A DNA stretch of 64,000 nt from Nisaea denitrificans DSM 18348 (GTDB taxonomy: Bacteria; Pseudomonadota; Alphaproteobacteria; Thalassobaculales; Thalassobaculaceae): NCBI RefSeq assembly GCF_000426505.1, contig NZ_AUFM01000011.1:1550001-1614000 (forward strand). The letters run 5' to 3'. Shown one piece after another: positions 36,135 through 44,874 of this stretch. The position numbers and the translations under genes are program-made. How positions within the stretch are numbered: the stretch's first letter is position 1; each line of letters begins with the position of its first letter. The notes below the pieces were generated by a model that was given only the letters and a program-made list of their open reading frames with translations, ran no database searches and had not been told where the DNA came from.

Positions 36135-37463
36135 TTAAAGTCCGGTCTTGCCCGGTATCCAGTCCGTCCCGGCGAGCGGCACCCCCGCCATGGCCGACGC
36201 CTCGATGCTCAACGCACAAAGATCTTCCGGCTCAAGATTATGCACATGGTTCTTGCCGCAGGCCCGCGCGATGGTCTGCGCTTCCAGCGTCATCACCTTC
36301 AGATAATTCGCCAGCCTGCGCCCGGCCGCAACCGGGTCGACCCGCTTCATCAGCTCCGGGTCCTGGGTAGAGATACCAGCCGGATCGCGGCCCTCGTGCC
36401 AGTCATCATAGGCACCGGCAGTCGTGCCGAGGGCCTGGTATTCCTTCTCCCAGCGCGGATCGTTGTCGCCGATGGCAACCAGCGCGGCCGTGCCTATGGA
36501 AACCGCATCCGCACCAAGCGCCAGTGCCTTGGCGACGTCGGCGCCGTTCCGCACCCCGCCGGAAATGACCAACTGGACCTTGCGGTGCATGCCGAGATCC
36601 TGCAGCGCCTGTACGGCGGGCCGGATGCAGGCAAGCGTCGGCAGACCGACATTCTCGATAAAGACTTCCTGTGTCGCCGCCGTGCCGCCCTGCATACCGT
36701 CCAGCACGACCACGTCGGCACCGGACTTCACCGCCAGCGCGGTGTCGTAATAGGGCCGCGCGCCGCCGACTTTCACATAGATCGGCTTTTCCCAGTCGGT
36801 GATCTCGCGCAATTCCTGAATCTTGATTTCCAGATCGTCCGGCCCGGTCCAGTCCGGATGACGGCAGGCGGAGCGTTGGTCGATACCCGGCGGCAGGGTG
36901 CGCATCTCCGCCACCCGGTCGGAGATTTTCTGGCCCAGCAGCATACCGCCTCCGCCCGGCTTGGCGCCCTGCCCGACCACCACCTCGATGGCGTCGGCCC
37001 GGCGCAGATCGTGCGGGTTCATACCATATCGGGACGGCAGGTATTGGTAGACGAGGATCTCGGAATGCCCACGCTCCTCCTCGGTCATGCCGCCATCGCC
37101 AGTGGTCGTGGAGGTCCCGGCGAGCGTGGCACCGCGTCCCAATGCCTCCTTGGCGGGACCGGAGAGCGAGCCGAAGCTCATACCCGCGATGGTGATCGGG
37201 ATCTTCAGCTCGATCGGCTTCTTCGCGTGCCGCGCGCCAAGCACCACATTGGTGCCACATGCCTCCCGATAGCCCTCCAGCGGATAGCGGGAGATCGAGG
37301 CACCAAGGAACAGCAGATCGTCGAAATGGGGCACCTTGCGCTTCGCACCGGCACCACGGATGTCGTAGATGCCGGTTGCGGCGGCGCGGCGGATTTCCGA
37401 CAACGTGTATTCGTCGAAGGTGGCGGACTGGCGCGGCGCGGTCGGGGGATTTTTATAGGTCAT
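36135..37463 (-). CDS. Glutamate synthase-like FMN domain protein (GlxD/MgsC)
   Basis: 442 residues corresponding to the FMN-binding barrel of glutamate synthase: ITIAGMSFGSLSGPAKEALGRGA, GGGMLLGQKISDRVAEMR, VKVGGARPYYDTALAVKSGADVV (shown here in parts) and GADAVSIGTAAL. In the three-gene enzyme it makes glutamate or N-methylglutamate at the flavin. Start MTYKNPPTAP at 37463, ten bases after the glxC stop. The Fe-S cysteines expected near the barrel end are reduced to CGKNH-type context, so the cluster needs checking. Confidence 0.88.
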   Translation of the reverse strand: MTYKNPPTAPRQSATFDEYTLSEIRRAAATGIYDIRGAGAKRKVPHFDDLLFLGASISRYPLEGYREACGTNVVLGARHAKKPIELKIPITIAGMSFGSLSGPAKEALGRGATLAGTSTTTGDGGMTEEERGHSEILVYQYLPSRYGMNPHDLRRADAIEVVVGQGAKPGGGGMLLGQKISDRVAEMRTLPPGIDQRSACRHPDWTGPDDLEIKIQELREITDWEKPIYVKVGGARPYYDTALAVKSGADVVVLDGMQGGTAATQEVFIENVGLPTLACIRPAVQALQDLGMHRKVQLVISGGVRNGADVAKALALGADAVSIGTAALVAIGDNDPRWEKEYQALGTTAGAYDDWHEGRDPAGISTQDPELMKRVDPVAAGRRLANYLKVMTLEAQTIARACGKNHVHNLEPEDLCALSIEASAMAGVPLAGTDWIPGKTGL

Positions 37464-37473
37464 CTGTCCGGCC

Positions 37474-38160
37474 TCAATACGCGTCGACATTGTCGATGTT
37501 GAAATGATAGAGCGCGCGGGCGGAGCCATAGCGGGTGAACTCCTCCGGCTTCGCATCCGTGACACCGGCCTTAGCCAGCAGGTCCGCCAGCAGCGCAAGA
37601 TGCTTCGGCCGCATCTTCTTCTTCACGCAATCGGCGCCAAGACTCTTCACCTCACCACGTACGAACAGCTTCGCTTCATACAGCGAGTCGCCGAGCGCAT
37701 CGCCGGCATCGCCAAGCACGACGAGGTTTCCGGCCTGCGCCATGAAGGCAGACATGTGGCCAATGTTGCCCTTCACGACGATATCGATGCCCTTCATGGA
37801 AATGCCACAGCGCGAGGAGGCATTGCCCTCGATCACCAGCAGGCCGCCATGGCCCGTGGCACCGGCATACTGGCTGGCATCGCCCTTCACCACGACGGTG
37901 CCGGACATCATGTTCTCCGCCACACCCGGGCCGACGCTGCCATGCACGGTGACGGTCGCCTCGGCATTCATCCCGGCGCAGTAGTAACCGACACTGCCGT
38001 GCACATCGACGCGCACCGGCGCATCGATCCCTACAGCCACGGCATGGGCGCCGCGCGGGTTGATCACTTCGAACTCGGTCTCGTTCGCGCCTGCCCCGAC
38101 GGCATGGAGCGCCTGGTTCAGGTCCCGCAGGGGAACCGACGCCAGATCAAAGGTCGGCAT
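37474..38160 (-). CDS. GXGXG-domain subunit (GlxC/MgsB)
   Basis: 228 residues forming a right-handed beta-helix of repeated G-x-x-G-x-x-x-G turns (VHGSVGYYCAGMNAEATVTV, VVVKGDASQYAGATGHGG and further), like the C-terminal structural domain of glutamate synthase. It is expected to hold the glutaminase and FMN subunits together. 3 bases after glxB and 10 before glxD, so one mRNA. Confidence 0.9.
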   Translation of the reverse strand: MPTFDLASVPLRDLNQALHAVGAGANETEFEVINPRGAHAVAVGIDAPVRVDVHGSVGYYCAGMNAEATVTVHGSVGPGVAENMMSGTVVVKGDASQYAGATGHGGLLVIEGNASSRCGISMKGIDIVVKGNIGHMSAFMAQAGNLVVLGDAGDALGDSLYEAKLFVRGEVKSLGADCVKKKMRPKHLALLADLLAKAGVTDAKPEEFTRYGSARALYHFNIDNVDAY

Positions 38161-38163
38161 CGC

Positions 38164-39060
38164 TCAATGCTCCCAGAAATAGACGGTTGCGGGCTCGGGC
38201 TCCCAGACCCGGGCAGTCTCGATACCCGGCAGGTTGACCAGCGCCCGATATTCGGACCCGAAGGCGACATATTCGTCCGTCTCGGCCATCACCGCCGGCT
38301 TGCAGGCAATCGGATCGCGCAGCACGCCGAAGCCGGACTTGGTGCCGACGACGAAAGTGTAGAAGCCGTCGAGATCGCTCAACCCGCTTTCCAGCGCCGC
38401 GCCCAGATTGCTACCGGTCGCCAGCTTGTGGGAGAGATAGGCGGCGGCAACCTCCGTATCGTTCTCGGTCTCGAAGCTGAGCCCGTTGCGGACCAACTCC
38501 CGCCGCAGATTATTGTGGTTGGAGAGCGAGCCGTTATGGACCAGACACTGGTCCGGCCCGGTGGAGAACGGATGCGCGCCGAAGGTCGTCACGGCGGACT
38601 CGGTCGCCATTCTCGTATGGCCGATACCGTGCGTGCCGCCCATTGCGCCGATCTTGAAGCGTTCCGCCACGTCCTGCGGCAATCCGACTTCCTTGTAGAT
38701 CTCGACACTCTCGCCGCTGCCCATCACGGTGACGCCCGGGCGGAGTTCCTTCAGGACTGTCCGCGTCTCATCCAGTTTGGCGACATCAACCGCTATCACG
38801 GCATGAGTCGCCCGGACGGACACCGAGACGGCAACGCCCAGCTTCTTAGCAAGCGCAGCCTTGAGGCCTTTGAAGTCCGAGGCGGGATCGGCGGACTGCA
38901 CCGTGATCTTTCCGGCACCCGCTTCGCTCGGACCATAGATCGCAATACCGGCACTGTCCGGACCGCGATCCGTCATGGTGATCAGCATATCCGACAGAAG
39001 CGCGCCGAGCCGTGGCTCCAGCGCCTTGTCCTTCAGGAACAATCCAACGATGCCGCACAT
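38164..39060 (-). CDS. Class II glutamine amidotransferase subunit (GlxB/MgsA)
   Basis: 298 residues. N-terminal nucleophile glutaminase: after removal of Met1 the nucleophile Cys2 is exposed (MCGIVGLFLK). HTRMATESAVTTFGAHPF and LVHNGSLSNHNNLR form the glutamine pocket. Supplies ammonia to GlxD. The ATG at 39060 is the correct start because Cys must be second; an upstream TTG frame is ignored. First gene of the Glx block, with a 9-bp direct repeat in its upstream region. Confidence 0.92.
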   Translation of the reverse strand: MCGIVGLFLKDKALEPRLGALLSDMLITMTDRGPDSAGIAIYGPSEAGAGKITVQSADPASDFKGLKAALAKKLGVAVSVSVRATHAVIAVDVAKLDETRTVLKELRPGVTVMGSGESVEIYKEVGLPQDVAERFKIGAMGGTHGIGHTRMATESAVTTFGAHPFSTGPDQCLVHNGSLSNHNNLRRELVRNGLSFETENDTEVAAAYLSHKLATGSNLGAALESGLSDLDGFYTFVVGTKSGFGVLRDPIACKPAVMAETDEYVAFGSEYRALVNLPGIETARVWEPEPATVYFWEH

Positions 39061-39126
39061 GGCCGGCAACCCTCCGTATCAAGTTCTGACGGACGTTAGC
39101 AGCCCACCTTCCGAAACTCAATTACG

Positions 39127-39155
39127 AAGAATAATAGTTTCCCCTAAAGAATAAT
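39127..39155. promoter_or_regulatory. 9-bp direct repeat upstream of glxB, candidate operator
   Basis: AAGAATAAT occurs at 39127-39135 and again at 39147-39155, exactly 20 bases apart (two helical turns) in an AT-rich 90-base gap between the XRE-cupin gene and glxB. Placement suits an operator of the neighbouring regulator. Confidence 0.45.
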
Positions 39156-39159
39156 TTGT

Positions 39160-39840
39160 TCAATCCTGCGACCCGCGCTGGGGATAGGCAATGATCGAGA
39201 GATAGCGGATCGGCCGGGTGATCAGCTCTTCCGGCCCGTGCGGGGCATCCGCATCAAAGAACAGGCTGTCCCCCGGCAGCATCCGGTAGGTCTCGTCCCC
39301 ATGCCGGTACAGCACCTCGCCCTCCAGCATGTAGATCAGCTCGGTGCCCTGATGCTGGAAGGCGGGGAAGATGTCGGAATCCTCGGTCAGGCTGATCACG
39401 TAGGGCTCGACCAGAACGCCGCTGGTATTGCCTTCAAGATAGCCGAGCAGATTGTACTGGTGCCCGGCCCGGGTGCCCCGCCGCTCGACCTGAACCCCCT
39501 CGCCCGCTTTCACGAAGACCGCGTTGCGCGGCTCCTCGAACCGTTTGAACAGATCGGTGATCGGCACGCCGAGCGCGCGGGCAACGGCCTGCAGCGTGGT
39601 CAGGGACGGAGAGATAGCGCCATTCTCGATCTTCGACAGCATGCCGACCGAAAGACCCGTGGCAGTGGCGAGATCCGCGACGGTGATGCCGAGCGCCTTT
39701 CGGAATTCCCGCACTTCACGTCCGATCGCCTGCTCCAGATTGTTTTCCTTCGGCTCCTTGACCGCATGCGGGTCCTGGGCCAGTGCAGGCCTGCCGCTGG
39801 CGGTCGCCCCTTTGCCGGCCTTTGGCTTTCCCGAAGACAT
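39160..39840 (-). CDS. XRE-family regulator with C-terminal cupin domain
   Basis: 226 residues: a Ser/Lys/Gly-rich leader, helix-turn-helix at about residues 40-95 (VADLATATGLSVGMLSKIENG), and a small-molecule-sensing cupin at about 145-220 (HQGTELIYMLEGEVLYRHGD). Such regulators often control nitrogen or amine metabolism. Its ATG shares one base with the nucleoside hydrolase stop, so the two are coupled. It lies 99 bases upstream of glxB and probably controls that operon. Confidence 0.9.
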   Translation of the reverse strand: MSSGKPKAGKGATASGRPALAQDPHAVKEPKENNLEQAIGREVREFRKALGITVADLATATGLSVGMLSKIENGAISPSLTTLQAVARALGVPITDLFKRFEEPRNAVFVKAGEGVQVERRGTRAGHQYNLLGYLEGNTSGVLVEPYVISLTEDSDIFPAFQHQGTELIYMLEGEVLYRHGDETYRMLPGDSLFFDADAPHGPEELITRPIRYLSIIAYPQRGSQD

Positions 39841-40751
39841 CAGGAATAACGCGAGAGGCGGTTGAGCAAGCGGGCGAGGAACTCATCCGCATCGACATCC
39901 AGCATCACGGTCGCGTTCGGTGTGCCATCACCCGCATCGCGGACGATGCTGCGACCGGCCTCCTCGCCTTCTGTGACGATATCCACACGGCGCGCTTCAC
40001 CAGAGAACAGTTCCGGCCAGAGCATGTAGCCAACCGTCAGCACGTCATGCAGCGCCGGGTCGTTGTCGGAATCATAGAATGTCAGCATGCCTGCCGTCGT
40101 ATGGCCGACTGTCGTGTCGAGCGCCCGCAATGCCTCGATCCAGTCCGGTTTCGCCCGCACCTGGTGGGTGACGTTAAGGCCATGCATGACAATCGGCGCC
40201 CCGCTCTCGAACACAATATGGGCTGCGTGCGGATCCACATGGAAATTGAACTCAGCATGGGGCGTAACGTTACCGGGTCCGGTTGAGCCGCCCATCACCA
40301 CGATATTCGAGACTTCCTGAGCGAATTCAGGACGTGCCGCCAAGGCATGCGCGACATTCGTCAGCGGCCCCACCGGCAGCAGCGTGATACCGCCCGGCGC
40401 GCCGGAAATCTCTCGGCGCAGCACGTCAGCACCATGTCCCGGCGCAAGGTTAGAGGCTGCATCGGGAAGGTCGCTGCCATCGAGTCCGGTCTTGCCGTGG
40501 ATCTCATCCGCCGTCTTCAGCGCCTTGATCAGCGGGCGCGGGCAACCGGCATGGATCGGCACCTCACCGCGCCCGGCAAGATCGCGGATACGCCGGGCAT
40601 TCGCCTCCGTCCGGTGCAGCGGCACATTGCCCGCAACCGTGGTGACAGCCTTGATATCGAGCTCTTCCGGACTGGCGAAAGCGAGCAGCAAAGCCACCGC
40701 ATCGTCAATTCCCGGATCGCAGTCAATAATGATAGTCTCGCGCTTGGTCAT
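39840..40751 (-). CDS. Inosine-uridine preferring nucleoside hydrolase
   Basis: 303 residues. Splits ribonucleosides to base and ribose using Ca2+. The metal cluster is IIDCDPGIDDAVAL (Asp10, Asp12, Asp16, Asp17), and NFHVDPHAAHIVF carries the second aspartate region. I chose the ATG at 40751; a TTG 12 codons upstream is in frame. Cytoplasmic. Base preference cannot be read. First gene of the colinear minus-strand run that includes the XRE regulator and Glx genes. Confidence 0.9.
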   Translation of the reverse strand: MTKRETIIIDCDPGIDDAVALLLAFASPEELDIKAVTTVAGNVPLHRTEANARRIRDLAGRGEVPIHAGCPRPLIKALKTADEIHGKTGLDGSDLPDAASNLAPGHGADVLRREISGAPGGITLLPVGPLTNVAHALAARPEFAQEVSNIVVMGGSTGPGNVTPHAEFNFHVDPHAAHIVFESGAPIVMHGLNVTHQVRAKPDWIEALRALDTTVGHTTAGMLTFYDSDNDPALHDVLTVGYMLWPELFSGEARRVDIVTEGEEAGRSIVRDAGDGTPNATVMLDVDADEFLARLLNRLSRYS

Positions 40752-40865
40752 CAGCGGAAGATAGGCGGCGACGGAAAACTGCGGCAAGCTGTTTTACCGG
40801 AACGCCTTGAACCATCGGCATGGTTCGGTTATTCCCGTCCGCTCAAACGAACAAGGGGAACACCC

Positions 40866-41075
40866 GTGCAAAAGAGCGAAATCGAAAAAGTTCAGCGCTA
40901 CCTGCGCCAGACCTTCGGCAACCACGGCATCAGCATCGAAGGCCGCCCGAATAAAGACGATTCGGCCGAGGTCAGCCTCGATGGGGAATTCATCGGTGTC
41001 ATCTTCAAGGATGATGAAGAGGGCGATGTTTCCTATGATTTCCATATGACTATCCTGGAAATGGACCTCGACTAA
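40866..41075 (+). CDS. DUF3126 family small protein
   Basis: 69 residues, acidic, mixed alpha/beta: QKSEIEKVQRYLRQTFGN, DSAEVSLDGEFIGVIFKDDE. DUF3126 is nearly restricted to alphaproteobacteria and has no known function. Starts at GTG 40866 with AAGGGGA six bases upstream. Divergent from the nucleoside hydrolase. Confidence 0.8.
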   Translation: MQKSEIEKVQRYLRQTFGNHGISIEGRPNKDDSAEVSLDGEFIGVIFKDDEEGDVSYDFHMTILEMDLD

Positions 41076-41162
41076 GAAGTCCATTCGCGCGAGCGAAAAA
41101 CTCCACAAAACCGAAACACAGGATGTGTCATTCTGTTCCACACATGGAACGGAGGATGCGAC

Positions 41163-41354
41163 ATGCGTCTGGATGACATTGTTTCGGTAACCTGCACCGA
41201 TACGGACAAGACCGAGCAAGGCAAGGTGGTCCGTCTCGGCCGCGACCGGGCCGACATCATGATAGGCCCGGCGGTGATCCAGTTCAGGATGACCAAGCCC
41301 GGTTTCTATATCGGCAACATGCACGGGCTTGAATTCACCATGAAAGCGGGATGA
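41163..41354 (+). CDS. Small hypothetical protein
   Basis: 63 residues, all-beta in appearance, with a KOW-like or Hfq-like feel: MRLDDIVSVTCTDTDK, GKVVRLGRDRADIMIG. I do not recognise a family. A strong GGAGG seven bases upstream and an ATGA overlap with the next gene support that it is real and coupled to it. Confidence 0.65.
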   Translation: MRLDDIVSVTCTDTDKTEQGKVVRLGRDRADIMIGPAVIQFRMTKPGFYIGNMHGLEFTMKAG

Positions 41355-42580
41355 CTCTTCGCTCACGGATGTTCAGGCGTACCCGGCACTTCTCTTCCGC
41401 GTCTGCCCTGGCCGGATTTCTACTGCTACTCTCCTCTGACATCCCATCCGTCACCGGCGCGGAAAGCATGACACCAGACGCAACCCTGAGGGCGCTGTTC
41501 GAAGCTGAGCAGCTGGACGATGCACGCTTCTCACCAGCTTTTCTCGCTCAGGTCCCTGCCTCAAAAATCGGACAGATTCTTTCCCAGCTGCGTCAGAGCT
41601 ATGGTGCGCTTGGCACGGTCCAACCGGATGGCGACGGGTACCGGCTTGATTTCGAGGGTGCGGATATCCCCGCCCGGATCGTTCTCGATCAGGAAGGCCG
41701 TATCGCCGGTCTCTGGTTCGGCGCTCCGGTGCCGTCTGGATCGATCGAGGAGCATGCGGCAGCCATCACCGGCCTGCCGGGTGTGGTCTCGCTGCTTGTT
41801 CTCGAAGACGGGAAGCCGTTGATATCTCATAACGCGGACGCGGCTCTCGCAGTCGGGTCCGCGGCGAAACTCGCGATACTGAAAGCTCTGTCTCTCGCTG
41901 TCCGCAATGGCGAGAAGCAATGGTCCGACGTCATGGAACTGCGGCCCGAATGGAAATCCCTGCCCAGCGGATCGCTTCAGGACTGGCCAGACGGCACGCC
42001 CCTTACGCTCGGCTCGCTGGCGCATTTCATGATGTCGATCAGCGACAATACCGCGACCGACGCCTTAATCCGTCTGGTCGGGCGGGATGCTGTAGAGGCA
42101 GTCTCGCCCCGAAACAGCCCGTTCCTGAACACACGCGAGCTGTTCACCCTGAAGAGTTGGGACCATGCCGCGCTGCGCCTTGAATGGGCGGGTGCGGATG
42201 AGGCAGCACGCAGGCTTATTCTGGAGCGGGTCGCGGATATGCCTCTGCCATCCGCCCAGGCACTCGCACCAGAGCCGACCTTTCAAGCCGTCGAGTGGTT
42301 CTTCACCGCTACGGAACTTTGCACGTTGCTGGAGGAGACCTCCGCGCTGCCGAGCGGGAGTATCAATCCCGGTCCAGTCGATCCGGGTCAGTGGCGGGAC
42401 TTCTCCTATAAGGGCGGCTCGGAGACCGGAGTGCTCAATCTGTCCAGTCGGGTTGTCGGGGCGGACGGGATCGTACGCTGCGTGGTCGCCACCTGGAACC
42501 ATCCCTCGGCTCTCGACGAGAACAGCCTGTTGCTTCCCTATCGCGGCATTCTCACCGCGCTGGCCGGTCGCAGCCAGTAA
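41351..42580 (+). CDS. Exported serine hydrolase of the class A beta-lactamase fold
   Basis: 409 residues. Signal peptide at about 1-38 (FLLLLSSDIPSVTGAE). C-terminal two thirds have the penicillin-recognising fold: SxxK in GSAAKLAILK, SDN in MSISDNTATDAL and KGG in SYKGGSETGVL. The first 110 residues form an extra N-terminal domain. A true beta-lactamase usually has an E166 loop, which I cannot place; a peptidase or esterase of the same fold is as likely. Confidence 0.85.
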   Translation: MTLRSRMFRRTRHFSSASALAGFLLLLSSDIPSVTGAESMTPDATLRALFEAEQLDDARFSPAFLAQVPASKIGQILSQLRQSYGALGTVQPDGDGYRLDFEGADIPARIVLDQEGRIAGLWFGAPVPSGSIEEHAAAITGLPGVVSLLVLEDGKPLISHNADAALAVGSAAKLAILKALSLAVRNGEKQWSDVMELRPEWKSLPSGSLQDWPDGTPLTLGSLAHFMMSISDNTATDALIRLVGRDAVEAVSPRNSPFLNTRELFTLKSWDHAALRLEWAGADEAARRLILERVADMPLPSAQALAPEPTFQAVEWFFTATELCTLLEETSALPSGSINPGPVDPGQWRDFSYKGGSETGVLNLSSRVVGADGIVRCVVATWNHPSALDENSLLLPYRGILTALAGRSQ

Positions 42581-42599
42581 GCCTTCTCCATAAAGAATA

Positions 42600-42624
42600 G
42601 GCCGGATCAGAAACTGACCCGGCC
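42600..42624. terminator. Bidirectional terminator-like hairpin
   Basis: GGCCGGATCAG (42600-42610) pairs with CTGACCCGGCC (42614-42624) around a 3-base loop with one G-U pair. It lies between the convergent ends of the hydrolase and the TonB-dependent receptor, and a short T-rich stretch follows on the minus strand. Confidence 0.6.
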
Positions 42625-42670
42625 CATTCCTCAAAGGCATTCTCAAGCCATCATAGTCGATGGCGGGATA

Positions 42671-44812
42671 TCACCAGTTCGCGGTCAGTGTCAGTTTGAT
42701 CTCCCGGCCTGAGCCGTAGGAGCAGACATATTCCGTCTGACAGCCCGTGACGTAGCGCTTGTCGGCGATGTTCGTCGCCGCGAGGTTCAGAGCCAGGCCC
42801 TCGCGAATTTCATACCCGCCATAAAGATCGAAAATCGTCGAGGACTTCACTTTCAGGGTATTGGAGCTGTTCGCGTAGCTTTCGCCCCGGCGCCGGACCC
42901 CGGCACCGACGGTCAGGCCGTCGACCAGATCCTGGAACTCATATTCCGCCCGCAGCGCGACTTCGTTCTCCGGCACCAGTGTCGGAGTCTTGCCGATAAG
43001 CGAGGCATCCGCATCCTCCGTGACTTCAACGTCGAGCAGCGTTGCCGCACCAGCAACGGACAGACCGTTGCCAAAGCTGTAGGCGCCTTCCAGCTCGAAC
43101 CCGCGCGACCGTGCTTCGCCGAATTGATCGAAGTTCGGGAACGCACCTGTCACGACATTTTCCTGGTCGATCTGGAACACGGCTGCGGTCACATAGAAGT
43201 TGCCGCCATGCGGAGCCCATTTCAGGCCCAGCTCGACCTGCTCGCCGCTCTCCGGCTTCGTCACGCCGTTAGCAGGCGACGTGATCAGCGGGTTGAAGAA
43301 AGTCGAATAGGTGACATAGGGCGTCACGCCATTGGAGAATTCATAGGCAACCGCGCCGCGATAGGATGTCTCGCTGTCATTGCGGGAGAAGCCGGCGGCC
43401 CCGTCCTGCTCCGTATCGGCGAAATCATGACGCAGGTTGCCGGTAAGGATCCAGCCGTCGCCAAAACGGAGCTGATCCTGGATATAGAGACCGAGCTGCG
43501 CCTGGGTGGTGGTTGAGTCCTGATATGGCGGGTTCAGCGTCGGCGTGCCCGGGTTGGACGGGTTGACCACCTGGTTGGTGCCGTAGCCAACGGCCTGCGT
43601 CTCGTCGAGCCAGTAATGCCGCGCATCAAGGCCGAACAGCAGGTCGTGGCTGACTTCGCCAGTCTCCACGATGCCGTAATAACGGATATCGGTCTGGGCA
43701 GTCCGGACCAGCGTGTCATGTTCGAAAGCCAACATGCTGAGCGTGCCATCTGAGTCGCTCGGTGTAGTCGCGTAACCGGCATATCCGAACGGGTACCAGT
43801 AGCGCTCCTCGACACTGGCGACACCGCCCCGGCCGATGCCGGTCAGGGTAAAGCCGTTATCAAAGGTATGCTCGACGATACCGGAGGCCGAGAACTGCTC
43901 GCGGGAATACTTGTCCCAGTCGGAGTCGGAGAAGTTCGCATCAGGGTCGATATAGCCGAATTCCACCGTCGGCTGGACCGTGCCGGCATAGGGCAGGAAG
44001 GTGCTGCCGTTATGCTGTTCCTCGGCGAGATGCGCATTGGCCAGCAGCGTCACTTCGGTGCCGGAAGTTGTCCTGAACTTGTAGGACGGTGCCAGTGTGC
44101 CGCGCAGGCCGGAGTTGAAATCGTCATACATGTCACCGCCCTTGAAGCGGCCGACCACGCGATAAGCCTGCCCGTCGCCGAGCGGATCGCCATAATCGAA
44201 TGCGACGGAGCCGGCGGGCGCGTCATCGATACCAAGGATCACCTCCCGGACCCGATCGCCCGGACGCTTCGAGACATAGTTCAGGATGCCGCCCGGATTG
44301 GAGCCGCCATAAAGCGCCGAGGACGGGCCACGCAACACTTCGATACGCTCAAGAGCATACGGGTCCGTATAGAAGGAGCCGAAGGCAAAGGCCAGGTTCT
44401 GTGCGTTATCGAGGAAGATACCGGTTTGGTCAGCCTGGAACCCGCGAACGCGCAGCCAGTCGTAATCATTATCGTCGCCGAACACGTCGCTGGTGACGCC
44501 GGCCGTATAGCGCAGCGTTTCGCTGACACGATCCGCGTTGAAGCGTTTCAGATCGTCCTCGCCCAGGATCGACAGCGATTGGGGAACCTCGGTCGCAAAA
44601 ACGGGAACCTTGGAGCCGGTCACGGTCGGCGGGTTGTTCGTGTCCGCCGCGGAACCGGTCGTATCCTCTTGATTCTCAAGAACGACAATAGGTTTGAGGA
44701 CCGTTGCGCTGGAGCTGTCCTGCGCAGCGGCAACGCCGCCAAGAGAAAGACTGAGAAGGGCCGGCAAAACAACGAGCCGATAAGAGCCCGTCGGTGAAAA
44801 TATTCGGATCAT
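42671..44812 (-). CDS. TonB-dependent siderophore receptor
   Basis: 713 residues, outer membrane. Signal peptide ends near GVAAAQ. Plug domain about residues 55-200 (VPQSLSILGEDDLKRF, GVTSDVFGDDNDYDWLRVRG), then a 22-strand barrel ending in the terminal aromatic Trp (LTLTANW), as outer-membrane barrels require. Most similar in pattern to FhuA/FoxA-type hydroxamate receptors. GAGGA precedes the ATG. Encoded just downstream of an AraC regulator on the same strand. Confidence 0.92.
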   Translation of the reverse strand: MIRIFSPTGSYRLVVLPALLSLSLGGVAAAQDSSSATVLKPIVVLENQEDTTGSAADTNNPPTVTGSKVPVFATEVPQSLSILGEDDLKRFNADRVSETLRYTAGVTSDVFGDDNDYDWLRVRGFQADQTGIFLDNAQNLAFAFGSFYTDPYALERIEVLRGPSSALYGGSNPGGILNYVSKRPGDRVREVILGIDDAPAGSVAFDYGDPLGDGQAYRVVGRFKGGDMYDDFNSGLRGTLAPSYKFRTTSGTEVTLLANAHLAEEQHNGSTFLPYAGTVQPTVEFGYIDPDANFSDSDWDKYSREQFSASGIVEHTFDNGFTLTGIGRGGVASVEERYWYPFGYAGYATTPSDSDGTLSMLAFEHDTLVRTAQTDIRYYGIVETGEVSHDLLFGLDARHYWLDETQAVGYGTNQVVNPSNPGTPTLNPPYQDSTTTQAQLGLYIQDQLRFGDGWILTGNLRHDFADTEQDGAAGFSRNDSETSYRGAVAYEFSNGVTPYVTYSTFFNPLITSPANGVTKPESGEQVELGLKWAPHGGNFYVTAAVFQIDQENVVTGAFPNFDQFGEARSRGFELEGAYSFGNGLSVAGAATLLDVEVTEDADASLIGKTPTLVPENEVALRAEYEFQDLVDGLTVGAGVRRRGESYANSSNTLKVKSSTIFDLYGGYEIREGLALNLAATNIADKRYVTGCQTEYVCSYGSGREIKLTLTANW

Positions 44813-44874
44813 GATCTGTCCTCGAACCTGACAAAACTACTGTATGGCGCGCAGCCAGTAGAAACTGATCCTTA

